From contig PNNU01000053.1 in assembly GCA_013824385.1 (NCBI GenBank), positions 1 through 12,164 of the forward strand: 12,164 nucleotides of DNA, given 5' to 3'. A program made the translations under genes and the position numbers. Below are positions 6,027 to 12,164 of the stretch, piece after piece. The stretch comes from Anaerolinea sp. (GTDB taxonomy: Bacteria > Chloroflexota > Anaerolineae > Anaerolineales > Anaerolineaceae). Numbering within the stretch: position 1 is the first letter of the stretch; every line of letters starts with the position of its first letter. The notes beneath the pieces were generated by a model. That model did no database searches and was not told where the DNA came from. It saw only the letters and a program-made list of their open reading frames with translations.

Positions 6027-6530
6027 ATGAAAGTTCAAGTTGCCGGGATCGTCAATGAGAGCGTCACAGATGGCCCCGGCTTTCGGACAACTGTATTCTT
6101 TCAGGGGTGTCGCCATCACTGTCTTGGTTGCCACAATCCGCAAACATGGGCTTTCAATGGTGGATATGCTCTCGAAATCGAAGAGCTAATCAATCAAATT
6201 CCTTATTCACTCTTGATCAAAGGAATCACACTCAGCGGTGGAGATCCGTTTTATCAAGCCAAAGCTGCGGCAATGATCGCCAATGATTGCAGAAAACATA
6301 AAAAAGACGTTTGGGCATACACAGGTTTCACCTGGGAAGAGTTGATGGGTGAGGGAGATACTGATATGCTGGAATTGTTAAAAGCATGTGATGTTCTGGT
6401 GGATGGTCCTTTTGAAAAATCATTAATGTGTTTTGACCTTCCCTTTCGCGGATCATCGAACCAGCGCCTGATCTCAGTTCAAGACAGTCTTCGCTCAGGT
6501 AAAGTGATTGAAATTTGTCTTGAGGATTAA
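6027..6530 (+). CDS. nrdG: Anaerobic ribonucleotide reductase activating protein (radical SAM)
   Basis: A 167-residue radical-SAM activase that uses S-adenosylmethionine and a [4Fe-4S] cluster to place the radical on the NrdD glycine. The cluster motif CxxxCxxC is C28, C32 and C35 (GCRHHCLGCHNP). The SAM-binding SGGDP is at 70-74, and the N-terminal VNESVTDGPGFRTTVFFQGC pattern is typical. Length fits the minimal NrdG family. The ATG follows the nrdD stop immediately and has only a weak ribosome binding site, so translation is probably coupled to nrdD. No strong terminator follows; the best is a weak GTGATT/AATCAC hairpin (6504-6535) before a T-run at 6541-6548. Confidence 0.96.
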   Translation: MKVQVAGIVNESVTDGPGFRTTVFFQGCRHHCLGCHNPQTWAFNGGYALEIEELINQIPYSLLIKGITLSGGDPFYQAKAAAMIANDCRKHKKDVWAYTGFTWEELMGEGDTDMLELLKACDVLVDGPFEKSLMCFDLPFRGSSNQRLISVQDSLRSGKVIEICLED

Positions 6531-6614
6531 ATCACATCATCTTTTTTTCAGAATACTTACCGCCATTAACTAGCAAATAATCTCGAACCCATGTGTTCTT
6601 CGTCGATTATCCGC

Positions 6615-6643
6615 TTGACAAGTTTTTCTTCAATCGCTAATAT
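6615..6643 (+). promoter_or_regulatory. Near-consensus promoter upstream of the DUF5054 gene
   Basis: A perfect TTGACA (6615-6620), a 17-base spacer and TAATAT (6638-6643, one mismatch to TATAAT). Transcription would begin near 6650 and run about 250 bases before the next gene. It is the best promoter match in the window. Confidence 0.8.
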
Positions 6644-6649
6644 GAATGA

Positions 6650-6889
6650 GTCTTATTTTCAAACCCCGCTTGTTTGCGAGGGTCGTTGTGTCGATTGGAA
6701 TTATGTGGATGCAGACATTCCCTCCGAGGAAAATAGCTGCATGAGATGAAGGCTGAGTTGGCCGCTTCTTGGCAGATTACTTCAACACCATCCCACCTGG
6801 ACTGGGTTACTTGGTGATCTTCTCGCATAATGGCAGCTTTTCATTCTCTCTGTGCTGCTTTTACCTATAATCGTAAAGACCAAGGAATA
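6650..6889 (+). other. Long non-coding leader with hairpins, upstream of the DUF5054 gene
   Basis: Between nrdG and 6901 there are 370 bases without a convincing gene. The part after the promoter contains a hairpin CCC-CGC/GCG-A-GGG (about 6664-6682). It also contains a two-step hairpin, CACCA (6786-6790) with TGGTG (6812-6816) enclosing CCCA (6792-6795) with TGGG (6803-6806). Finally there is GCAGC (6833-6837) with GCTGC (6854-6858) followed by TTTT, a weak terminator-like element. It matches no riboswitch class I recognise. Just before the gene, AAGGA (6882-6886) precedes a four-codon reading frame (ATG at 6890) whose TGA overlaps the DUF5054 ATG. Confidence 0.4.
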
Positions 6890-6900
6890 ATGAGAAACTT

Positions 6901-8889
6901 ATGACCCAGAATATTCATTTGATCTTCAAGACCCATTTGGATGTGGGCTTTACTGATTATGCTTCAAGGGTGGTGGATAATTATTTCAAGAAATATATCC
7001 CGGCATCTCTGCGGGTCGCCCGCCAGATGCGCGATTCGGATCGTCCGGAACGCTTCATTTGGACAACCGGGTCATGGTTGATCTATGAATATCTCGAACA
7101 GGCGAATAATCTGGAGCGTGCCGAAATGGAAGCCGCCATCGAACTTGGCGAAATTGCCTGGCATGCCCTGCCTTTTACCACCCATACAGAATTGATGGAC
7201 CCCGAGCTTTACCGTTTTGGACTCTCGCTCTCTCAATCTCTGGATAAACGTTTTGGCAAAAAGACCATAGCCGCCAAACTTACAGATGTACCCGGCCACA
7301 CGCGCGGAATTGTGCCGCTTCTGGCGGTGACCTTTTTGCATATTGGTGTGAATCCCGGGTCCACCGTTCCCAGCGTACCTCCTCTTTTCCGCTGGCAGGA
7401 CGAGAGCGGCGCGGAATTGATCGTGATGTATGAGAGCGGCTACGGCAGTGCTTTTGTGATCGATGGCATGGAAGACTCGCTGGCGTTTGGTCACACAAGC
7501 GACAACCTTGGGCCGCAATCCCCGGATCAAGTGCTGGATGTCTATCGCGAAAAGCGCGCCATGTTCCCCGCTGCGAATGTGTTTGCCTCCACACTTGACC
7601 AGTTTGCTGACAAGCTGGAGGCCGTGCGCCACACCCTGCCCGTGGTGACAGAGGAGATCGGCGACACCTGGATCCACGGTGTGGGCAGCGACCCGATCAA
7701 AGTCAGCCGTTATCGCGAACTGCTGCGCCTGCGTTGTGAATGGCTTGAAAGTAAGAAGATCAATTACACCGACAAGAAATTCTACAATTTCAACCGGCGG
7801 TTGCTTTTGGTGCCCGAGCATACCTGGGGAATGGATGAAAAGACTTACCTGGGCGACCATGAAAATTACGATGCAGAAAAGTTCAAAGCTGCACGTGGAC
7901 AGCCCAATTTTAAGAAATTTGAATCCTCATGGATTGAAAAACGCAGCATTATTCAAAAGGCGGTCGACGCATTGGAAGATTCTCTCCTGGCAGAAGAAGC
8001 CCGCCAACGACTGGAAAGCATCCGCCCCAATAAACCCGATCTTTCTGACTGGGAGAAAACTTCCAACGAGAAGATTTTATTGTTAACCCCTCGATTTGAA
8101 ATTCACATCAATCCGCTGCGTGACGGATTGATCTCTCTAATTGATCGAAAAACCCGGCAGGTCTGGGTGGATGAAACCCATCCAATGGGTGAATTGACCT
8201 ACCAAACTTTTTCGACAGAAGATTACGACCGTTTCTTTAAACAATATATTATTAATGCAGCCCAAAATGGTGATTGGCCAAAAGAGGATTTTTGCAAACC
8301 AGGCCTGGAACTGGCAAAGCCGGTCAGCAGGATCTGGAAGCCGTACATTCACGACAGCTATCGCAGGCAAACACCTGCCTACACGGAATTCCTAATGCAC
8401 ATGACTTTTGAACGGGATTGTGTTGTGAATTACGGTGCCCCAAAAGAGGTGTATCTCACTTATCAATTTCCCATGGATGGCGCTTCGTTCAAGGTTGATC
8501 TGCAATGGTTTAACAAGCAAGCCTGCCGTATGCCAGAAGCATTATGGATGGGTTTTTCTCCACTGCCACCGAAAGACGCGGAATGGAAGTTCGAGAAATT
8601 GGGAAAAATGATCTCTCCACTCTCTGTTGTAGAGAACGGTAACCGGCATCTGCACGCGACGGGGAAATTGGTCGAACTGAGTCATTCTGGTGGAAAGATG
8701 TCTATTTTCCCGATGGATTCCCCCCTGGTGGCTCCGGGTGTTCCTTCGCTGCTGGATTTCAATAACGACCAGCCTGATCTACAGCAAGGCATGCACTTTT
8801 GTATGTTGAACAACTTGTGGGGCACGAACTTCCCCATGTGGTTTGAAGAAGATTGTCATTTTCGATTTGTGGTGGAATTGACTGATTAA
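6901..8889 (+). CDS. DUF5054 protein, GH38-like putative alpha-mannosidase
   Basis: A 662-residue protein without signal peptide, so probably cytoplasmic. The N-terminus HLIFKTHLDVGFTD (residues 6-19) is typical of DUF5054 and matches the metal-binding start of GH38 alpha-mannosidases, with H12 and D14 as likely zinc ligands. LTDVPGHTRG (127-136) gives D129 as the candidate nucleophile. PEHTWGMDEKTY (305-316) supplies H307 as a possible further zinc ligand. The C-terminal ~280 residues look like the beta-rich domains that follow the catalytic barrel. These role assignments are by analogy with GH38; I do not know a characterised substrate. It stands apart from other sugar genes. The ATG at 6901 has a weak GAG 6 bases upstream and may depend on the short upstream frame MRNL. 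Confidence 0.8.
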   Translation: MTQNIHLIFKTHLDVGFTDYASRVVDNYFKKYIPASLRVARQMRDSDRPERFIWTTGSWLIYEYLEQANNLERAEMEAAIELGEIAWHALPFTTHTELMDPELYRFGLSLSQSLDKRFGKKTIAAKLTDVPGHTRGIVPLLAVTFLHIGVNPGSTVPSVPPLFRWQDESGAELIVMYESGYGSAFVIDGMEDSLAFGHTSDNLGPQSPDQVLDVYREKRAMFPAANVFASTLDQFADKLEAVRHTLPVVTEEIGDTWIHGVGSDPIKVSRYRELLRLRCEWLESKKINYTDKKFYNFNRRLLLVPEHTWGMDEKTYLGDHENYDAEKFKAARGQPNFKKFESSWIEKRSIIQKAVDALEDSLLAEEARQRLESIRPNKPDLSDWEKTSNEKILLLTPRFEIHINPLRDGLISLIDRKTRQVWVDETHPMGELTYQTFSTEDYDRFFKQYIINAAQNGDWPKEDFCKPGLELAKPVSRIWKPYIHDSYRRQTPAYTEFLMHMTFERDCVVNYGAPKEVYLTYQFPMDGASFKVDLQWFNKQACRMPEALWMGFSPLPPKDAEWKFEKLGKMISPLSVVENGNRHLHATGKLVELSHSGGKMSIFPMDSPLVAPGVPSLLDFNNDQPDLQQGMHFCMLNNLWGTNFPMWFEEDCHFRFVVELTD

Positions 8890-8968
8890 TTGTTGGAGGC
8901 CAATGGTGCAACCTATCAGCGGATGCAACGTATATCTAATAAATAATTAATACTTTAAAGAGGTAAAC

Positions 8969-9967
8969 ATGGATAATAATCCGCGATATCGTTCGTTGTT
9001 TTGGCCCATTTTATTGGTAGGTGTGGGTATTGTCTGGCTTCTCAGCAACCTTGGTTTGATCCAAACGATCAGCCTGGGTTCCATTTTGAAATTCTGGCCA
9101 GTATTGTTAATCGTTTTTGGCCTGGATATGCTCTTCAGCCGCCGCTATCCGTGGGTGGGAGCAGTGGTCGGTTTGTTGGCGGTTGCCGGGGTAATCGCTT
9201 TATTGATGTTTGGCCCCCAGGTTGGTATTACTACCAATTCTGAAATCACATCAGAGACCTTTGCGACCCCACTTGAGGGTGTGAAAACCGCTGAATATAA
9301 CTTTGATACTTCCTCCTCACCTGTTGAGATTAGAGCGCTTGATGACAAGAATACTGACTTGATCTCTGCTGATGTCACTTATCGCGGTACCATGCGCTTT
9401 GAGGTCAATGGTGATGAACATACAACTGTGTGGATGTCTGAGTATTCTGACAACTCCTCCTGGTTGAACTGGGATTTTTCTCAGTTTAATAATTTAAAAT
9501 GGGATATTGGTCTGTCACCTGAAGTTCCCTCCGATATTATTCTGAACGGCGGATCAGGCTCAATCACAATGGATTTAACTGGGCTTCAACTCACCAGCTT
9601 AACGGCTGACACTGGCTCAGGTTCGTCGAATATTACCCTGCCGCAATCTACAGAAGCCTATACCGTGGATATGGAAAGCGGTTCAGGGTCAGTAACCATG
9701 CGTGTGCCCGATGAGACTTCTTTGGCGCTCACCCTGGATACAGGCAGCGGTTCAACGAGTGTGATTATCCCCGCCAAAGCAGCAGTGCGCATCGAAGTGA
9801 ATGATGACGGCTCCGGCAGTTTTGATCTTCCCAATGGGTTGATGAAAGCATCAGACAGTTCCAGTTTTGATATTGGCGCCTGGCAGACTCCGAATTATGA
9901 CACTGCAGATTACAAGATCCTGGTTCAAATTTTAGGCCAGGGTTCAGGCAGCATCACCATTCGCTAA
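8969..9967 (+). CDS. LiaF-like membrane protein with repeated GSGS beta-solenoid domain
   Basis: A 332-residue membrane protein. Three or four hydrophobic segments fill residues 10-85 (FWPILLVGVGIVWLLSNLGL, ILKFWPVLLIVFGLDMLF, VGAVVGLLAVAGVIALLMFG), like the LiaI/LiaF transmembrane region (DUF5668). The rest is an extracytoplasmic beta-rich domain of toastrack / DUF4097-like style. GSGS occurs at residues 195, 216, 238, 259, 281 and 325, spacings of 21, 22, 21, 22 and 44, so the domain is a solenoid of about 21-22 residues per turn. A role in envelope-stress sensing is known for LiaF in Firmicutes and is only inferred here; no LiaS/LiaR pair is in the window. AAAGAGG lies 5 bases before the ATG. 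A strong terminator follows the stop. Confidence 0.75.
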   Translation: MDNNPRYRSLFWPILLVGVGIVWLLSNLGLIQTISLGSILKFWPVLLIVFGLDMLFSRRYPWVGAVVGLLAVAGVIALLMFGPQVGITTNSEITSETFATPLEGVKTAEYNFDTSSSPVEIRALDDKNTDLISADVTYRGTMRFEVNGDEHTTVWMSEYSDNSSWLNWDFSQFNNLKWDIGLSPEVPSDIILNGGSGSITMDLTGLQLTSLTADTGSGSSNITLPQSTEAYTVDMESGSGSVTMRVPDETSLALTLDTGSGSTSVIIPAKAAVRIEVNDDGSGSFDLPNGLMKASDSSSFDIGAWQTPNYDTADYKILVQILGQGSGSITIR

Positions 9968-9991
9968 ACGATTGATTCTTCCCCTTAATCT

Positions 9992-10025
9992 GAAACCCGT
10001 CGTACTCTTGACGGGTTTCTTTATT
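9992..10025 (+). terminator. Strong intrinsic terminator after the LiaF-like gene
   Basis: GAAACCCGTC (9992-10001) and GACGGGTTTC (10010-10019) form a perfect 10-bp stem with an 8-base loop, followed by TTTATTT. It insulates the metal-uptake operon that follows. Confidence 0.92.
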
Positions 10026-10036
10026 TGTTTTATATT

Positions 10037-10055
10037 GATAATGATAAACATTTTC
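10037..10055. promoter_or_regulatory. Fur/Zur-type operator upstream of the regulator gene
   Basis: GATAATGATAAACATTTTC matches the classical 19-bp Fur-family box (GATAATGATAATCATTATC) at 17 of 19 positions. It lies 21 bases before the regulator's start codon and overlaps AT-rich sequence suitable for a -10 box (GATAAT, 10037-10042). It therefore probably mediates autoregulation and control of the transporter genes behind. Confidence 0.8.
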
Positions 10056-10075
10056 AATAAGGATTGCAAAAAACA

Positions 10076-10519
10076 ATGCGTGTGACTGAGATAGAACGTT
10101 GGTTGGATTTACTTGAACAAAAAGGCAGCAGGATTACCGGTCCACGCAGGACGATTGTGGAATTAATGGTCAATTCTGAACACGCACTCAGCCCTGTGGA
10201 TGTTTTTGATCAGGCGCGGAGTAAATATCCCAAGATGGGTCTGGTGACCGTCTATCGCACCCTTGAAGTCTTGAGTGACCTGGGATTGGTGCAACGGGTT
10301 CATCAGGCTGAAGGCTGCCATATGTATTTACGTGCGGCTAACGGGCATGAGCATCTTCTCATTTGTTCCTGCTGCGGCAAAGCATCCTATTTTTCCGGTG
10401 ATGATTTGGGAGTACTGATCCAAAAAATCAGCCAGGAAAGCGGATATTCCATTCAAAGCCATTGGCTGCAGCTTCAGGGATTGTGTCAAAAATGTCAGCC
10501 AAAAACGATCCATACCTAA
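10076..10519 (+). CDS. Fur-family metal-dependent repressor, probably Zur
   Basis: A 147-residue winged-helix repressor. The DNA-binding part spans about residues 1-80, with the recognition helix region MGLVTVYRTLEVLSDLGLVQ (54-73). The C-terminal part has the structural zinc site C97-x2-C100 and C137-x2-C140. A cysteine, C81, and H91/H93 (NGHEHLLIC) lie where the sensing metal binds. A cysteine in that site is usual in Zur and not in Fur. The start at 10076 is the first ATG; AAGGA lies 12 bases upstream. A TTG at 10064 would abut the ribosome binding site and is unlikely. It heads an operon with a metal-binding protein and ABC ATPase and sits behind a Fur/Zur box, which supports Zn or Mn control. 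Confidence 0.88.
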   Translation: MRVTEIERWLDLLEQKGSRITGPRRTIVELMVNSEHALSPVDVFDQARSKYPKMGLVTVYRTLEVLSDLGLVQRVHQAEGCHMYLRAANGHEHLLICSCCGKASYFSGDDLGVLIQKISQESGYSIQSHWLQLQGLCQKCQPKTIHT

Positions 10520-10534
10520 ATAGAGAAAAGCAAA

Positions 10535-11458
10535 ATGAAAAAAACTTCTTCAATAATTATTGTTTTATTGCTGGTTCTTTCACTGGCTGCTTGTTCAACA
10601 TCGAAAGCATCTCAAACAGGTCTAAAAATTGTGGCCTCCACTACCATGGTTGGAGATGTTGTCAGCCAAATTGGCGGCAAGCATATTCAACTGACAGTGC
10701 TTTACCCTGTGGGGGCAGATCCGCATACCTTTGAACCTCGTCCGCAAGATGTTGCAGCAATTACCGATGCGCAGATTGTTTTTCTCAACGGGCTAGAACT
10801 GGAACATTCACTTGAACCAGTTATTGAATCAAACGCTACAGGAAAAATAATTCATGTTTCAGATGGGGTAGAGGTTTTACCTTTTTCAGAACTCCAGCCA
10901 TCACAAAACTCAGAAGGTGAAACTTTTACGTCTGGCGATCCACACACCTGGATGGATCCAAATTTAGTTATGGTGTGGGTCAACAATATTGAAGCGGTCC
11001 TTTCTGAACTTGATCCCGCAAATGCGGATGAGTACGCAGCTAATGCTAAAAGTTATCTTGCCCAACTTACCGATCTGGATGCCTGGATTCAAACTGAAGT
11101 CGACAAGATTCCAGTAGATAACCGCAAACTGGTCACAGATCACGAAAACATGGGTTATTTTATCCATCGATACAACTTCACTTTGATCGGGTTGGTGGTT
11201 GACAGTCTCAGCACTGGAGCCTCTCCTTCTGCCCAAGATCTCTCAAAATTGGAAGATTTGATCAAGCAGCAGGGTGTAAAAGCGATTTTCATTGGATCCA
11301 CGGTCAATCCTAATCTGGCGGATCAGGTAGCCAAAGACACTGGAATAAAATTGATCACGATTGACACTGAATCTCTTGGAGAACAAGGTAGCGATACGGC
11401 CACTTATATTGAATTCATGAAAAAAATGGTGACCGCAATTGTGAATGGTTTACAATAA
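10535..11458 (+). CDS. Zn/Mn ABC transporter substrate-binding lipoprotein (ZnuA/TroA family)
   Basis: A 307-residue lipoprotein that captures a divalent metal outside the membrane and passes it to an ABC permease. Signal peptide residues 1-20 end in the lipobox LAAC (Cys 20). The cluster A-1 metal ligands are H64 (DPHTFEPRP), H137 (DPHTWMD) and H203 (TDHENMGYF). The fourth position, normally Asp in the motif DSLG, is E279 (TIDTESLGE). There is no His-rich loop in the 115-135 region, unlike many zinc-specific ZnuA. So zinc versus manganese cannot be decided from this gene. It starts 15 bases after the Zur-like gene and ends 22 bases before the ATPase gene, consistent with one operon. Confidence 0.92.
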   Translation: MKKTSSIIIVLLLVLSLAACSTSKASQTGLKIVASTTMVGDVVSQIGGKHIQLTVLYPVGADPHTFEPRPQDVAAITDAQIVFLNGLELEHSLEPVIESNATGKIIHVSDGVEVLPFSELQPSQNSEGETFTSGDPHTWMDPNLVMVWVNNIEAVLSELDPANADEYAANAKSYLAQLTDLDAWIQTEVDKIPVDNRKLVTDHENMGYFIHRYNFTLIGLVVDSLSTGASPSAQDLSKLEDLIKQQGVKAIFIGSTVNPNLADQVAKDTGIKLITIDTESLGEQGSDTATYIEFMKKMVTAIVNGLQ

Positions 11459-11480
11459 AGAAAAAAGAGATTGAGTGATA

Positions 11481-12164
11481 ATGACGCATCTTCTCAGACA
11501 TGATTTAAACCAACCGATATTAGATCTATCACATGTCAACTTTAAATTTGGAGATCATGTCGCGTTGGATAACATTACCTTTCACCTGCATACCGGTGAG
11601 AGAGTCGCCGTGGTTGGACCGAACGGCGCAGGCAAGAGCACACTTTTTAAAGTGATCGCTGGAATTCTGCAAGCCGATTCTGGTGAGGTGAATGTTTTTG
11701 GATCGGAAAGCGGAAAACACGACTGCATCGCCTATATTCCTCAGCGCAGTGTGGTAGATTGGCACTTTCCGGTGAATGTTTTTGATGTGGTGATGATGGG
11801 AAGAACGGCCATGTTGAAGCCATTCACCATCCCCGGCAAGCAGCATCAGGCGGTGGTCAGGCAGTCGCTTGAAAAAGTGGGCATGCAAGACCTGGCAGGG
11901 CGTCAGATCAGCCAGCTCTCAGGCGGACAGCAGCAGCGTATGTTCATTGCCCGCGCCCTGGCCCAGGAGGCCGAGTTGATGCTCATGGATGAACCCCTAA
12001 CCGGTTTGGACGACCCTGCGCAGGAAGATTTGCTGCGCTTGATGGAAAAACTGGAGCAGGACAAAGTGACCATCATGGCCGCCACTCACGACCTCGATCA
12101 GGCCGCCCAGCATTTTAATCGCATCTTTTTGTTGAACCGGCACTTAATCCGTTTTGGCGAGGCG
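11481..12164 (+). CDS. Metal ABC transporter ATP-binding protein (partial, 3' end beyond the window)
   Basis: The frame from the ATG at 11481 is open through the last base, giving 228 residues and no stop. It has all ATPase motifs: Walker A GPNGAGKST (46-54), Q-loop Q88, ABC signature LSGGQQQR (146-153), Walker B LMLMDEP (166-172) and the switch histidine H203 (ATHDLD). The segment IPQRSVVDWHFPVNVFDVVM after the Q-loop is characteristic of the Zn/Mn/Fe uptake class (ZnuC, MntB, SitB). It is the ATPase partner of the lipoprotein before it; the permease gene is expected to the right. The ribosome binding site is weak (GAG at 11473-11475). Only the last ~20-30 residues should be missing. Confidence 0.93.
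   Translation, partial: MTHLLRHDLNQPILDLSHVNFKFGDHVALDNITFHLHTGERVAVVGPNGAGKSTLFKVIAGILQADSGEVNVFGSESGKHDCIAYIPQRSVVDWHFPVNVFDVVMMGRTAMLKPFTIPGKQHQAVVRQSLEKVGMQDLAGRQISQLSGGQQQRMFIARALAQEAELMLMDEPLTGLDDPAQEDLLRLMEKLEQDKVTIMAATHDLDQAAQHFNRIFLLNRHLIRFGEA

Noticed and set aside
6642..6749. 35-codon plus-strand frame (MNESYFQTPLVCEGRC...) in the leader before the DUF5054 gene
   Set aside because: Its ATG overlaps the -10 box of the strong promoter, so it would not be on the transcript; no ribosome binding site.
6637..6828. 63-codon minus-strand frame in the nrdG-DUF5054 gap
   Set aside because: No ribosome binding site, no recognisable domain, and it covers the plus-strand promoter and hairpins.
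7072..7860. 262-codon minus-strand frame within the DUF5054 gene
   Set aside because: Long, but antisense to a gene with conserved motifs at both ends; produced by the codon bias of this GC-richer part.
8890..8968. Possible separate promoter between the DUF5054 gene and the LiaF-like gene
   Set aside because: AT-rich -10-like sequences (TAATAA) occur but I found no convincing -35 at proper spacing; the two genes may share a transcript.
10462..10734. 90-codon plus-strand frame bridging the Fur-family gene and the metal-binding lipoprotein
   Set aside because: It overlaps both genes in another frame; the signal peptide and lipobox of the true frame are clear.

Overview
The window looks like a chromosomal piece of a free-living, facultatively anaerobic or oxygen-tolerant bacterium of moderate G+C. 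The protein style suits Chloroflexota, class Anaerolineae: nuoABC order, a DUF5054 GH38-like enzyme, a LiaF-like membrane protein with a repeated Gly-Ser stalk, and cupredoxin lipoproteins. This placement is an inference from gene content; there is no rRNA or marker gene to settle it. No phage, transposon, integron, CRISPR array or tRNA is visible.

Layout. Positions 1-1406 (minus strand) are the start of a respiratory complex I operon: nuoA, nuoB, nuoC and the first codons of the next gene. A divergent AT-rich intergenic region with several inverted repeats leads to a secreted cupredoxin lipoprotein on the plus strand (1688-2155), closed by its own terminator. Next, on the minus strand, is a Mn-type superoxide dismutase (2397-3014). 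Its 3' flank (2222-2396) folds into an elaborate RNA ending in a strong intrinsic terminator and may be a separate small RNA. Divergent from sod is a small DUF4345 membrane protein, whose promoter carries a perfect 19-bp palindrome over its -35 box.

Positions 3581-6530 are the clearest regulatory unit. A promoter is followed by a compact cobalamin riboswitch with a readable antiterminator/terminator switch, then nrdD and nrdG, the oxygen-sensitive class III ribonucleotide reductase and its activase. This enzyme needs no B12, so turning it off with B12 makes sense if the cell also has a B12-dependent class II reductase elsewhere.

After a near-consensus promoter and a roughly 250-nt structured leader comes a DUF5054 / GH38-like putative glycosidase (6901-8889). 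Then comes a LiaF-like membrane protein whose C-terminal half has GSGS motifs every 21-22 residues (8969-9967). A strong terminator separates this from a metal-uptake operon that begins with a Fur/Zur box: a Fur-family (probably Zur) repressor, a metal-binding lipoprotein and an ABC ATPase that runs off the right edge.

The common theme is redox and metal physiology: complex I, a blue-copper protein, SOD, an anaerobic reductase controlled by a cofactor, and Zn/Mn uptake. I see no obviously new multi-gene system. The best leads for novelty are the RNA element downstream of sod, the compact riboswitch on nrdDG, the palindromic operator at the DUF4345 promoter and the 21/22-residue solenoid protein.
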